This document shows positions 45,400 through 56,876 of a stretch of DNA of 64,000 nt, in pieces; position 1 is the stretch's first letter, and every line of letters starts with the position of its first letter. Source of the DNA: Blumeriella jaapii (taxonomy: Eukaryota > Ascomycota > Leotiomycetes > Helotiales > Drepanopezizaceae); the NCBI GenBank assembly GCA_009599575.1, contig VWND01000039.1, positions 62,001-126,000 on the forward strand, in the 5' to 3' direction. The notes under the pieces were generated by a model. The model was not told the DNA's origin and ran no database searches. It saw only the letters and a list, made by a program, of their open reading frames with translations. A program made the translations under genes and the position numbers.

Positions 45400-46560
45400 T
45401 TTCGAATTAAACGGCCCGAAAAAGTTACGTTTGGCGTTATAACCGCGGCGGGCGTAATAATTAAAAGCGCGGTGATTTTTTGCTTATATGCCGTTACGGC
45501 GTTTTCGCGTTTTTTTTTTTTCGGTCCGCGTTATTAAAAACCGGGTTATTATTATTTAAAAAAATAGAAGCTTTAATAATAAAAATGACCGCGATCGAAT
45601 AAGCCGCTTTTTTTAATCGCCGAACAGCTTTTAGCTTTTTTTTTTATTATTTACGCGGCGAAAAGCCGCAAAATAGCGTAAATAATTCGCAGCGTATAAT
45701 TTATAATAATTCGCGTATTATAAAACTGTTTTATAATTAAAACCAGTCGGGCTATCGTAGTTTTGTATTCGATTATTATAATAATTGCAGCGAGCGTATC
45801 GGATATAAGCTAATAAATTGCAAAAGCTTTAGTATTTAAAATTATAGCAAAATATGGCCGGTTTTTTGTCGATAAGTTTGGCTTAGGCGTTAACGCCGAA
45901 AAAAATAAAGTTTTTAATTAGCTATAAAAAAAAAAATTCAAGTTTGCTTATTTGGAATTAAATTCGCTTCGTATCGGAAAAAAAAAAAAAAACGCGTATT
46001 AATCGGTTTAATTTTGATTTGAATAAAAACTTCGTTTTTTATATGTTTTTAAATAGTAAAAAACGTCGCCGAATAGCTTCGGAATCGTAGCTAAAACGTT
46101 TTATACCGCGTAATTATATTATTTTTCCGAAATGCGTACGGCGATGGCTCCGAGTATTTTACGAAAAACTTCGACGCTTTTTTAAATAATAAAAAAGTTT
46201 TTAATTTTCAAATCGATTAAATAAAAAGCCCAGCTTGTTTTCGTAAGCGTCAGGTTTTTTTTAATCGCGTTTTTCGTTAGGCCCGGTATAAATTTCGCGA
46301 TTTTTTGCCTAAAAACGAAAATGTTAGGCTTATTTAACAAAATGTTTTTCGCCGACGTAATTAAAAAAACGATAATTTTATCGAACTTTTGCTAATTAAT
46401 TTCCGATAAACGAGTTTGAAAAAACGCGTAAGATTTTATTAATAAACGGACGCGTTTGTTATTATGGCTTTTTGGCGATGGTCGATTTTAATTTCTCGGG
46501 GTTTGTTAGGATTTTTAAAACTTTTCGTGAAACTCGGTCCGCCCAAATAACTGATTTAGC
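45400..46560 (-). pseudogene. LINE ORF1 (Gag-like, nucleic-acid binding)
   Basis: ORF1 proteins package LINE RNA. Near 46,560-46,380 the text is RVSRKVLKILTNP...TRPFINKILRVF, and at about 45,780-45,680 RYARCNYYNNRIQNYDSPTG and FNYKTVLQYANYYKL-like text, which fits a series of CCHC knuckles in which most Cys and His have become Tyr. A K-rich end follows. The assignment rests on position upstream of the endonuclease and the knuckle spacing; no frame is intact. Confidence 0.55.
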
Positions 46561-46587
46561 AAAGGAAAAGGGAGGGTCGATGCTGCC

Positions 46588-47400
46588 TTACAAAAACCAA
46601 AAAAGTTTTGTATACTTTTTATAATAATAAAAGATTTTCAATAGGCGATTACGAAGATTTTTTTTAAATTTATTTTTAAACTTTTAATAAAAATAATAAA
46701 ACCTAAATAACGGATCCGAATAATATTAAATTTAAATTTTCGAATATCGACCTGTAATTTAGCGTTAGCGAGCTTTTAAAGCATTTTGCGAACGTATATA
46801 ACGTGTTTTAAAAGGTCGGACGAATAAATAAAAATATTATTTAAATATATAATATAAAAATCGTTTAAATAATCGAAAAAAACGTGGTTTGTATAGCGTT
46901 AATAAATTGCGGGTTTATTAATAAAGCCAAAAAATAGCATTTTGCATTTATAAGCGTCGTAACGCGTACGAAACGTCGTTAGTTTTTTATTAACGGAATT
47001 TATTCGAATTTTGTAAAAAATTTAACGAATATCGAATTTCGTAAAAATTCGTACTTTCGAAAAACGAATAAAAGTCTTATCGATAAAAAAAAGGAAATAG
47101 CGATTTTTACGAATAACGTTATTAAAAGCTCGATAATCGATACAAAAACGTAATAAACCGTCGGATTTCTTGGCGAAAAGCATTAAAACAGCGAAAAAAG
47201 CGGTAAAAAATTCGATAAAACTTTTATTAAAATTATTTTGCAAATAAGGTTTAATAATTTCGAGTTTTAAAATCGATATTTTATATAAAAAAATATATTT
47301 CAGCTTTTTTTTATTTATAATAAGCTCGATTTTATAATCGTAAGGCCGGTAAAAAACTAATTCGTTATTAACGGCTTTAAAAAACACGTGTTCGAAATTT
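46588..47400 (-). pseudogene. pol: B0 pol piece: reverse transcriptase
   Basis: The open stretch 47,387-47,022 (KAVNNELVFYRPYDYKIELI, LRFCIDYRAFNNVIRKNRYF) aligns residue by residue with B1 14,869-15,231. Near 46,835 the YxDD motif reads YLNN, both Asp lost. The LINE inserted just after the FYRRF block. Confidence 0.93.
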
Positions 47401-48339
47401 TTGTATTCCGAAGAAAAAGATTCGAAAAAAGGTTTATTCGAAGTTAGTTTTATTAAGCTAATTAAAAGGGTCGAAATCGATATTTTATTAGTTTTAAAAC
47501 GTTCGAAAAAATTGTAAAATTAGGTTTTAAAAAAAATATTATACGTAAAGTCGTTTAGTATTTTGTCGATTTCGTATAAAAAAATGGAAAACATTTTAAT
47601 TGCTTTTTTTTTGAAAATCAGTTTAGAAACGTATATAATAATCTAGCAAATAAAAATTAAATAAGCAGTAAATTAAAAAATTCGTTTTCGAACTGGTCGT
47701 TTGAGAAATTCAAAAAAAAATTGCTTATTTAAACTATCGATTATATTAAGCTAAAAAGCTATCGCGGCGAAAGCTTTTTTTCGGTTTTTAATATAATTGT
47801 TTTTCGTAAAACGAAAAAGCTGTTTTAACGAAAAAAAAAAAAAAAAAAAAAAAAGAAATAATAAAAAAAAAATCGGCAGCCTGAAAAAGCGATAGTATAA
47901 TTTTTTGTATTATTTTATTAGCGTCGCTATCGAAATTGGCACCGCGAATGAAATTCGACTTTTTCGCGCTTTTTACAGCGTCGTAAATTTGCTATAATTA
48001 ATTAAAATTCTTATTACGTTTTACAGCGTCGTTTTAATAGCGGAATTAAATTTTTCGAAAATGCAAATAAAAGATTTTAATACAACGAGCGTAAAAAGCT
48101 ATAAAAAAGTAAAACTTCGGCTAATAAAGCTTGCGTTTATTATAGTTTAGTAAAACTTGATATTCGGCCAACCAAGCTTTTTTTAAAATCATATTATAAT
48201 TTTCGAAATTAATAATTAAAAAAAAAATAAACGATTATATTCGATTGTTAATAATAAAATTAAAAAGCGTAAAATATATAATTAAATGGTTACGAGTTTT
48301 ATTATACTTTTTTACAAAACAAAAAGCCGGAAAAAATTA

Positions 48340-48832
48340 AATTAAAAGTTAAAAAAAAAAAGGATTTGATTAGCGCCGAATCGATTAACGTATAATCGTT
48401 CGTTTTAAAATCGGCGAATGCTTTTATTTTGTACGAAAAGCTATTTTTAATAAATATAACGGAAATTGTTAATAAATCGCTATTAAAAAGTTTTCGAACG
48501 TTAAAATAACGTATATCGCGTAATACGTTTAAAAAAAAAGCTTTATTTAGATCTGAGCGTTTTTTCGATTAGCGGGAAAGCTTTTAATTTTTTCGTATAC
48601 GTTTTAAAAATCGTTTGAAAAAAAGTTTTCGTTTTTATTATTATTATTAAAAAGCGAATCTTCGGCCGGTTCGATTTCGTTTATATTTATTAGCTTGAAA
48701 AAGCTTTTAAATAAAACCGAAGGTCGGCCTATAAAAAGTCGTGCAAATTAGCTTTTTTAAATTTTTTAATATAAAATAAAAAACGAGCGTTATCGTTGGT
48801 CCGATCGAAAAAAAAAAAAACGCTAAAAAAAG

Positions 48833-48870
<38 letters not shown>

Positions 48871-49625
48871 AAAAAAGCTTATAAAACATTTTAAACGATT
48901 TTCGTACGTACGATTTAATTCGTAATACGCTTTAATTAAAAACTTATTATTTTAATAAATAATAAATTTAATTAAAAAGCGATTCGCGTATAAAATTCGT
49001 TTAGCCAATTGATTTTGTTTTTTTTAACGGACGGCGGTAAGCTAATTTTTAAAAATCGTTGTACGCGCTTATTTCAAATGCAGCTTTTTTATAAACGCTT
49101 TAGTATTTTATCGCGAAAAGCGTTTCGAAATTATTTATTAATTCGTATTTAAGCGTTTGCTGCGAAAATAAAAAATCGCAAATAAAATCGCTAAAAATCG
49201 TCGTACGTATTTATTACAAGCATTTTAAATTCGTTTTCGGCTTTTTAAACGTTTAAAAAATCGGCCAGAAAATCGGCGATCTTTTTTATTAATTCTTCGG
49301 AAAACGTAAAATCGAAACGGTTTAAAATACGCGAAATAAAAAACTTTTTTGCTACGCTTTCGGTCTGATCGAATATATAATTTTTACGAAATCGATCGCT
49401 AGCGAAATAATCGTAATAAAATTCGAAATTATCGAAAATTTTAGTTTTTTAATAACGTATTTTATAATTTTTATTATTATTTAATTTAAACTTAAAATTC
49501 GAAACGCGTTTTATATAAGCTAGTCGAAAATCAGCAAATAAATAAAAATTATAGCGTTTAAAAAGCGCGCTAAAATCTTGGCCGTTAAAAAAAAAATAAA
49601 AAAAAATTTGCGAAAAGCGTAAAAG
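48340..49625 (-). pseudogene. gag-pro: B0 protease and gag
   Basis: The protease lies at about 48,530-48,350 (YKIKAF, then NGYTLIDSA text inverse to the plus strand), gag from 48,640 upward. The low-complexity run at 48,839-48,866 is a poly-A expansion in the Phe-rich gag segment; the frame 48,889-48,707 there is real gag sequence colinear with 13,400-13,600 of B1. The region 47,400-48,340 is the protease-RT linker. Element F inserted in the 5' part of gag (AAAAG). Confidence 0.85.
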
Positions 49626-49879
49626 TGTTACGATCCTGGTTGCCAGTGGTATGGTTGCCAGTGGTATGGATGCTGGTGGTGAATGCTGGTGGTGTTGGAT
49701 TAAGGTTTGGGCACGGACCATCTCGGCCACTAGGCCTCGCGCTAAGTCACGTGACCTATAAGCGCAATCTATTGTATATAAAGTTCGCGACCCCGATTCT
49801 AGCTCGGTGTTTTTTTTTTAATTTATATGCGTACTTTTTGGTTTATATTATCCCGATTATTCTTAAGCTAGCTATAATA
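49626..49879 (+). repeat. 5' LTR of F
   Basis: Starts TGTTACGATCCTGG. It has two tandem GGTTGCCAGTGGTAT units (about 49,639-49,669) and two ATGCTGGTGGTG units, then the palindrome GTCACGTGAC at 49,746-49,755 and a TATA box TTGTATATAAAG some 15 bp further on. The open frames 49,449-49,730 and 49,625-49,882 are LTR sequence. Confidence 0.95.
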
Positions 49880-50379
49880 TAAAAAAAAACCAAACAACTT
49901 TCGCTAAAAAACTTTGTATTTACGATTAAAAATTCGATTTGCCTTTGCAATTCGAACTTTTTTCAGGCCGTCCGTACCGACGTTGATTTATCGATGCTTT
50001 GATCAGAACTTTCTTTTACTAATCTTATTTCCAGAAAAAGCTGGAATCTTTTTTTTTTATTAATTCGATCTGCTTTTGCAATTCGAATCATTTTTTTTTA
50101 ATATTACAACATTTTATGCTTTTTTTATAAATCGACGTAGCATTCGAAAACAAACGCAATTTGTACGATTCGGCTTCGAATCAGCATTTCCATTTTTTGC
50201 TTTTGTTTTTGCCGCTTCCGAATTTTTATTCGTTCCAAGTTTTTTCGACGATTTTGGCAGCGAATTTTTATTCTACGATTTTTTTATTAAATTATAATTA
50301 TTTGCTGGATTTTTTCGCTTTATTATCGAATTTAAAATCGAATTATACGACGCTAATATTTCAGTATTTTTAAACCGAC

Positions 50380-51480
50380 GAATATCTTTTCGATTGCCTA
50401 GCATATTTGCTAACGCTGAAGAATTTACTACGGCCCAGCAGCTTTAGATCGCTTAAATAATCGCTTAAGCTATCGCCGCCGCTCGCTTTCCAGCCTTCGC
50501 TAATATCGCTCGCGACGCTTTTTTTTTATTCCGAGCTTCGCGCGCTTTTACGGCGAACTTCCAACCAATTCCCGAATATTATTTTTCCGTTCTCGACCCA
50601 GCTATTTTTCGAATCGAATTATCCAAAATTAAATACTTTCGTTACGCTTTTAACGATTATTAAAAAAAAATTAAATATAACGCATAAAAAATAAATATAA
50701 AGCTGTTTATTAAAAAGTACTTAAAAAACTTTATATAAAGCATAAACCAAGCCAAAGTATATTTCAAATGTATTATTAAAAAAATAAAAACTATTATTTT
50801 AAAATATTTAAACCCCGAATTTTATAATCAAGCCTAATCGGCCCGAAACGTTTTTCGCATTTTTAATTAGCGCTTTTTTAATTATAACCGCGTTTAATTT
50901 GCCAAATTATAATATAATAAATTTTATATAAACAACGGTTAAATTTATAATAATTTTCGTTTTTTATTTATTTGTTACGCAATTATTAGCAAAATTATTA
51001 AAAACCGTTGGTTTAAAAATATATACGAAAAAATTATTTTTATTTTTAAATACGATTTTCGAATGGAAAAATATAAAATAAATAGCGATTATATTGTTTT
51101 AAACGAGTTTTTGGCCGTTGCGAATAAAAAATCACGTAATATCCGAGCTGAAAAAATAGCTTCTGCCCGTCGCATAAGCTATTTTTCTTTTGCTATAGCT
51201 TTTGCTAATTAAAACTTTAGGCGTATTCCCGGTATTTTTAAAATTTTATAACGTTTTACTTTTTTAGCCCTTTTTGCTCGCACAGCTTTTCCTTTTTTTA
51301 ACAAAAATTTTTACGAGCGTATAGCTGCCATTTCTGCTATTCCCGGTTTTTCTCGCTTGGCTGCGCGTTTTTCTGGCGCTTATTATAATTGCGGCAAGCC
51401 CGGCCATTTCGCAAACGTTTGTTCCGACGCTAAATTTAATCGCAAAATCGCCGAAATAATTATCGACGAAAAGCAAAACG
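50380..51480 (+). pseudogene. gag: gag of F with zinc knuckle
   Basis: Coding text begins before 50,400 and includes an Ala-rich segment (IAAARFPAFANIARDAFFLF, about 50,470-50,530). A knuckle at about 51,387-51,430 reads AYYNCGKPGHFANVCSD: C-x2-C-x4-H-x4-C with only the first Cys lost (TGT to TAT). No intact frame. The reverse-strand frame 51,476-51,264 mirrors it. Confidence 0.8.
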
Positions 51481-51627
51481 ATTTATTAAAAAACTTTTAA
51501 GCCGTAGCAAAAACTTTTATTATAATAAAAAATTCGATTTATAAAAGGATTTGAAATTTGACCAGCGTTTTTTAATAAAAAAGCGACAGTTTTTAATTTT
51601 TATAAAATTAGCACGTAATAAATTATA

Positions 51628-51900
51628 TATTAAAACATTTATATATATCGATAACGGAGCTAATATTTTCGATGCGATTAAAACTTTTTTAGCGTATTAA
51701 TTTTTTTAACGTTTCGAAATAAATTTTATTCGGCTGCATAAGCTTATTATACCCACCGGCTATAATAGCGAGCCGAGAAAGCTTATTTCTTCTGCTATTT
51801 TTTTTTTTTTTTATAATTAATCGACGTCGTATAAATTTTTCTTTTTTAATTATAAACCTAAGTTTTACCGACGTTTTTATTAATCGCAAATTTCTATAGC
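51628..51900 (+). pseudogene. pro: retropepsin of F
   Basis: FIYIDNGANIFDAIKTFLA carries the active-site triplet as DNG (expected DSG or DTG). PTGYNSEPRKLISSAIFF follows in the flap region. The region is cut by TAA stops. The 3' end, near 51,870, should hold the ILGxxWL block, seen only as traces. Confidence 0.75.
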
Positions 51901-52559
51901 ACTACGATTTAAAACAAGCGTATAGCCAAAAAAAAAACAAAATAAAATGGCTATTCGATATATTCGTTATTTTTTATTTCAACGAGCAATTGTTCGTCGA
52001 TTTTAATTAGCAAACAAAACTTAAAATGCTTAATCGTATATATTAAAAAAATATAAACAAACGAAACAGCGCAATAAAAGCTTTATATATTTCTGCTAAT
52101 ACTTTTACAACGATCAAAAAGGCTTATTTAGGCTTTAAAGCTAATAAATCTTTTATATTTATACGAAATTTTAAAAGCAGTTTAAATAAAATAAAAAAGT
52201 TTTTTATTAGCAATTCTGAACCGACCAAGCCGATTTTTCCAACCGGGCCAATTGCTATCTTTTTTACTTTCAATTGTAATATCAGTTGTATTTTCGCTTT
52301 TGCATTTAGCGTTTTATAAACACGTTACGAAAAGCAAATGCGAATCGCAAAAAAAAAAAAATTACTATTATTTAGCGATTATACGTTTATTACTTTTATA
52401 TATAATATAAATAAAAAACGTTTCCGCCGTACGAAAGTCGCCGAATTTGCAAAAATTATACAATTCGCGGTAATAAAAAGTATTTTCGTTTCCGACGCTT
52501 TACAAGCCAAATATAACGATAACGTAGTTTTTATAAAAAAGCTTTTTCCAGTTTAATAT

Positions 52560-53930
52560 TTAAAATTCGAAAAACTGTTTTACAAATAAAAAAGCGATAA
52601 GTTCGTTTTTCGCCGCTTCGGTATAAATTACAAAATACATTTGGCCACGGAAAATACGCTTTTTATAAAACTATTTAAACGCTTTACGAATAAACAATTT
52701 ACAAAAATCAAAAGTTATATTTTCGACAATTTGCATAAAAGCTTTATTAAACCTTTTAATGCTTTTTTCGCCGCCCCGATTTTATTTATTAAAAAATCAA
52801 ACGGCTTTATACGCTTATATATCGATTACCGCAAGCTTAACGATTTTACGAAAAAGAATTTCTATTTTTTATTTTTAATCGACGAAATGCTAGCGCGAAT
52901 TATTAAAGCCAAAATATTTATAAAAATTAATATTTAATAAATATTTAATCGAGTCCGGATATTCGAAAAATCTAAAAAACTAATTAGTTTTCGCATCCGA
53001 TACGGCATATACAAATATAAAATTCTTTCGTTCGGTTTTATTAATAGGCCCGTTATATTTCAACGTTTTATTAATAATATTTTTATAAAACATTTAAATG
53101 ATTTTTGTTCGGCGTATTTTAACGATATTTTTATTTATTCCGCGAATAACTTAAAATATAAAATCCACGTTAAAAAGATTTTATCGATTTTAAAAAAACA
53201 CGGCTTGGAAGCTAATATTAAAAAATACGAATTTAATATTACGAAAATCAAATTTTTAAATTTCGTTTATTAGCACCTAAAGCATTAAAATAAACTCGGA
53301 AAAAATCGCTATTATTAAAAACTGGTAATATACAGCGAATATACGAAGCGTGCAAAACTTTTTAGGCTTTTGCAATTTTTATAAACGTTTTATAGCCGGT
53401 TACAGCCGCATTTGCCGTTTTTTTATTGCTTTTACAGGCAAAAACGTTTTTTTCGTATTCGAAAAAACAAAAAAACGTATAAAAAGCATTGCGCAAAGCT
53501 CTGCTAAATGCTTTTATTTTATGCCATTACGATTTTTATAAGCAAACGCGCCTGGAAACCGATTCTTTTAATAAAATAATAACTGGCGTATTATCGCAAT
53601 TGCAAAAAAATAACTTTTATTATCCGGTCGGTTTTTTTTTTTAAATTATAATCGACGCCGAATTTAATTACTCGATTTACGACAAAAAGCTTTTTGTTAT
53701 TTTTCGCTTTTTTAAAAATTATAAGCCGGAGCTGTTAAAAGCTTAAAAAAAAGTATATATATATACCGATCACCGCGCTTTAAAATATTTTATAATAATT
53801 AAAAACCTTTCGGCCCGATAAGCCCGATAAGCCGAGTTTTTCGTCGATTTTTATTTTACAATTATATACCGGTCGGAAATTATTAATACGCTCGCTAATA
53901 CCTTTTTTCGCAAAAACCAAAATATTTTCT
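52560..53930 (+). pseudogene. pol: reverse transcriptase and RNase H of F
   Basis: The open stretch 52,641-52,937 reads KPFNAFFAAPILFIKKSNGF and LYIDYRKLNDFT. After two stops comes FRIRYGIYKYKILSFGFINR and YFNDIFIYS, where YxDD is YFND at 53,115-53,126. Then LKKHGLEANIKKYEFN and FLGFCNFYKRFI (53,358-53,395). RNase H ends with YRSEIINTLANTFFRK (about 53,870-53,915), the RPGKxNxxADALSRR motif degraded. Inactive. Confidence 0.93.
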
Positions 53931-54249
53931 TATTAAAAACGCGACAGCGAACGGCTCGAAAGCAGCAAATGCTTTTAAACGATAAATTAAATTTTTAAAT
54001 TTTAAAAAAAATAGCTGCTAAAAGCATAATTACGTTGGCGCTTATAAAAATACCGTTCGATAAACGCGACAACGATAGTATTTTTTCCGAAAAAAACAGC
54101 GAAAACGAAAAAAATAAAATGCTTACAAAAAAACCCGCAAATTTAATTTTCGTAATCGCATACGATATATATAATTATACAATTATAAACAATTTGCTGT
54201 AAATTAACAAAAACTTTTTTTTTTTCGAAGCGCAACGAACGTAAGCTCG

Positions 54250-55300
54250 TAATTATAACTTTAATTACCAATTACGATAAAACAAATTGTTTTTCCAAAG
54301 CAAATTAATAATATTTTTAAAATCTTCCGAACTGCGAACTTTTCTGATCCGACATATTTACGAACAGCTTTGCGTAGCATACGCTAAAATAAAAAAAATA
54401 AAACTTTTGATCGGTCGCAAATATTATTAAAAAGTTATAAAAGCAAATATATAATAATACGTTTCGAATTATCGTTATATACAAATAAAAGCTAGACGCG
54501 ATAAAACCCCGAGCTTTTTAAAGCTTTTGCTTATATTCAGCAAATTTTATTAATATTTAACGATAAATTTTACGAAGCTTTTATTAAACGAAAATAGTTA
54601 CGATTTCGCTTTTGTAATAATAAATCGCTTATTTAAAAAGCTTTTGTCAGTTTTTTGCTACAAAACTATTACAGCGAAAAAACTAGCAGCTTTGTTTTTA
54701 ATTTATTAAATGCGCTATTTCGGCATGCCGGATTTAATTATTTCGGACCGAAAAGTTTAGTTTATTTCGGTTTTTTAATAAAAACTCTGCCGTATATTAA
54801 AAATTAAAATCAAATTAATTATTGCGTATAATTTTAATATCGATAGACAAACCGAAATAATAAACCAATATATTAAGCAACGCTTTCGCCCTTTTTGCTT
54901 TTACTATCAAAACAATTAAAAACGCTTTTTACTTTTAATAAATATTATATAGCTGATTTTGCCGTACGAATCTTTCGGCAACGTTTTTTTTTTTAAATTT
55001 TAAATAAATACGAAGCTCGCATATTTTAATATAAACAATTTCCGTTTTTTTCGCTCGGCTACCGAAAAGCTTAACCGCGACAAAGTTTTGCATTTGGCTT
55101 TTCGAACTAAAAAAATTATAAAATACGCATAATCGTTTATTGCGTAATAACAAGCCAAAATAAAACGCTTCGCCAATTTGTATAAATAACCGGTGAATTA
55201 AAAAATAAACGACGAAGTATTAGTAAATATTAAAAATTAAAAGTTCGACCGATTTTTCCGGAAGCTTTCGGATAAATAATACGGCTTAATTAAAATCGTT
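54250..55300 (+). pseudogene. pol: integrase of F
   Basis: RHIYEQLCVAYAKIKKIKLL (about 54,352-54,411) is the zinc-domain helix. FGMPDLIISDRKV...FISVF (54,720-54,770) holds the catalytic-core GLPxxIVSDRGPQF block, and IAYNFNIDRQTEIINQYIKQ (54,820-54,880) the YHPxTDGQTERxNQxLE block. The C-terminal domain is poorly preserved. Integrates the element cDNA; here inactive. Confidence 0.92.
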
Positions 55301-55439
55301 AACAAAATAAAAAAAAGTTGAAAGCTTAATTTTTCCGCAAATTGATTAATTTATTTAATTTTTTATTTATATTCGCTCCGAAAGCATATCAGCAATCTTT
55401 TACCCGGCCAACGCCGCCCCGAACCAGCTTTTATTTAAT

Positions 55440-55660
55440 TACTTTTTGAACAAACGAAATAAAAAATCGAAAAAATAATAAATTCGAAATTATACAAAAA
55501 AATATTGCAATACCAAATCAATTAAAAAAACGCTAATAAAAATCTCGAATAATATTTTTGTTTTAACGCTATAACGGCCCCTTATATTTTTTAAATATTC
55601 CACCGATCGCATCCCACCGTTAAAAGCTTTTTACGAGCACTTTCCGTATAATTGCAAATT
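55440..55660 (+). pseudogene. chromodomain of F
   Basis: Translation reads KIEKIINSKLYKKILQYQIN, stop (Trp), KNANKNLE, stop, YFCFNAITAPYIF and FHRSHPTVKSFLRALSV. This fits WEVExIL...LxYxVxWxG...EWYxxxNF...LxxFHxxxP. It is more decayed than in B1 and C, so the call rests on position and the partial pattern. The reverse-strand frame 55,900-55,631 is a shadow. Confidence 0.7.
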
Positions 55661-55736
55661 TACAACGAAAGCAGAAAAGATTACACTGAATTGAAAAACG
55701 ATAAATCTATAACTGCAACTGCGAGGACGCAGTTTT

Positions 55737-55750
55737 TCGGAAAGGAGGGG
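55737..55750 (+). promoter_or_regulatory. polypurine tract of F
   Basis: GGAAAGGAGGGG immediately before the 3' LTR, the primer site for plus-strand DNA synthesis. It escaped RIP. Confidence 0.85.
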
Positions 55751-55753
55751 TAA

Positions 55754-56010
55754 TATTACGATTCTGGTTGCCAATGGTATGGTTGCCAGTGGTATGGATG
55801 CTAATAGTAAATGCTGGTGATGTTGGATTAAAATTTGGATACGGACCACCTCGGCCACTAGGCCTCGCGCTAAGTCACGTGACCCATAAGCGCAACCCAT
55901 TGTATATAAAGTTCGCGACCCCGAGCATTCTAGCTCGGTGTTTTTCTTTTAATTTACATACGTACCTTTTGGTCCATATCATCCCGATCACTCTTAAGCT
56001 AGCTGTGACA
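55754..56010 (+). repeat. 3' LTR of F
   Basis: Starts TATTACG (from TGTTACG) and ends CTAGCTGTGACA. Same motifs as the 5' LTR: palindrome GTCACGTGAC at 55,874-55,883 and TATA box downstream. The open frame 55,768-56,019 is LTR sequence. Confidence 0.95.
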
Positions 56011-56015
56011 AAAAG

Positions 56016-56606
56016 TTGATTTGCAGCGTTTGTTAATTAAAACGAAACGTTGCGAAAAAAAAAAAAGCAGCAAATTCGCGATTAGCAAAAGCACGTTCGA
56101 TAGATTTTATTAAACGCTTTAATTAAAAAGTCTGTCGCAATCGTATAATTTTCAGAAGTTATCGTTTACGTTTTTACGCTTTTTTCAATTGATTTTGCAA
56201 AAGTTTTAATTAAACGTTTTTAGCGCTAAGCTGCAAAAAAAAAATGACAGGCGAAATGGTTAGCGCTTTGCTTTTTCTTTTGTTTTTTTTTCTTCGGAGA
56301 AAAAACTGTTTTTCAGAAAAAAAAGCTTTTGGAAAAAGCTGCTTTTTCGCTGATTAAAAAAAGAAAAATTAAAATATAATAGCAGAAGCTGAAAAGTTTT
56401 GCTAAAAAAAGAATCGTTAAACAAAAGCCATTTTTCGCAAAATGCGAAAATAAACTTTTTTACGACCGGTCGATTATTTTGGTATAATTCGTAAAAAATT
56501 CGAAGAAAAAAATAGTTTACGCCGTCGCTAGCGTAGAAAAAAAATTGTTAATAATATAACGATTTAATTAGTCGAAAGGTTAAGAAATTAATTAATTAAT
56601 CGCCGT
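56016..56606 (-). other. B0 5' leader and first 52 bp of its 5' LTR
   Basis: 56,016-56,554 is the untranslated leader between LTR and gag, inverse to 12,099-12,650 of B1 (shares ACGACCGGTCGAT and the GCGACGGCG words). The LTR starts at 56,555 (TATAACGA) and stops at CGCCGT, where B4 inserted; the 5 bp there (GCCGT) should be B4's target duplication. Confidence 0.88.
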
Positions 56607-56876
56607 TGTGACGATTCACTCTTTTGCCACCTCTCGTGTCACCCCAGCAACTACGTGTAGCTGCAAGCCCTCTGGTCTCCTGGTGGGTCTTCCTATCAAC
56701 TGTGGAGACTATTTATAAATATAAGGCTTTTTTTTTTTAGCAATTTCTGCTTTCTGCAGTTGTTGATTTTAAATAAATATTTTTGTTACAAAACCAAAGG
56801 CTCGTTTTTTTATATTATATAAATACGACGACCAGTTGATTGATTTTCTAGCTTTTCGATTAATTAGATCGTTATA
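56607..56876 (+). repeat. 5' LTR of B4
   Basis: Starts TGTGACGATTCACTC and ends TCGTTATA. The outer half is well preserved (CTCGTGTCACCCCAGC). A TATA-like TTATAAATATAAG lies near 56,712. Confidence 0.93.

Larger units (their letters stand above)
25286..46587 (-). mobile_element. Tad-like LINE (non-LTR retrotransposon), about 5.8 kb without nested insertions
   Basis: Minus-strand LINE with ORF1 (about 46,540-45,400), ORF2 (endonuclease, RT, RNase H; about 45,150-41,340), a 3' UTR split into three pieces (41,316-41,340; 32,663-33,087; 25,286-25,383) and a (TAC)n tail. The 5' end abuts B0 at 46,588. Flanking B0 sequence shows no target duplication and perhaps a 4-bp loss. Elements D and E are both lodged in its 3' UTR. 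Confidence 0.9.
49626..56010 (+). mobile_element. complete chromovirus F (6,385 bp)
   Basis: LTRs of 254 and 257 bp (a 3-nt indel accounts for the difference), ends TGTTACG and TGTGACA, target duplication AAAAG (49,621-49,625 and 56,011-56,015). Plus-strand gag, protease, RT, RNase H, integrase, chromodomain. The interior is strongly RIP-mutated while the LTRs keep high GC and normal TpG/CpA. Confidence 0.96.
10261..56606 (-). mobile_element. host chromovirus B0, split into five pieces by insertions
   Basis: One family-B Ty3/gypsy element on the minus strand, recovered as 10,261-11,834; 18,239-18,891; 24,926-25,285; 46,588-49,625; and 56,011-56,606. The joins are colinear with B1 read backwards and are bounded by target duplications ATAAT (B1), ATTAA (C) and AAAAG (F). 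Together the pieces total about 6.2 kb against 6.4 kb for B1; the shortfall is the part of the 5' LTR beyond B4. It is the oldest layer and the most mutated: both CpA and TpG are almost gone. The 5 bp before its 3' LTR are AAAAC. Confidence 0.9.

Noticed and set aside
49625..49882. Open frames on both strands at 49,449-49,882 and 55,631-56,019
   Set aside because: They coincide with the F LTRs; openness comes from GC-rich, stop-poor LTR sequence and the two strands mirror each other.
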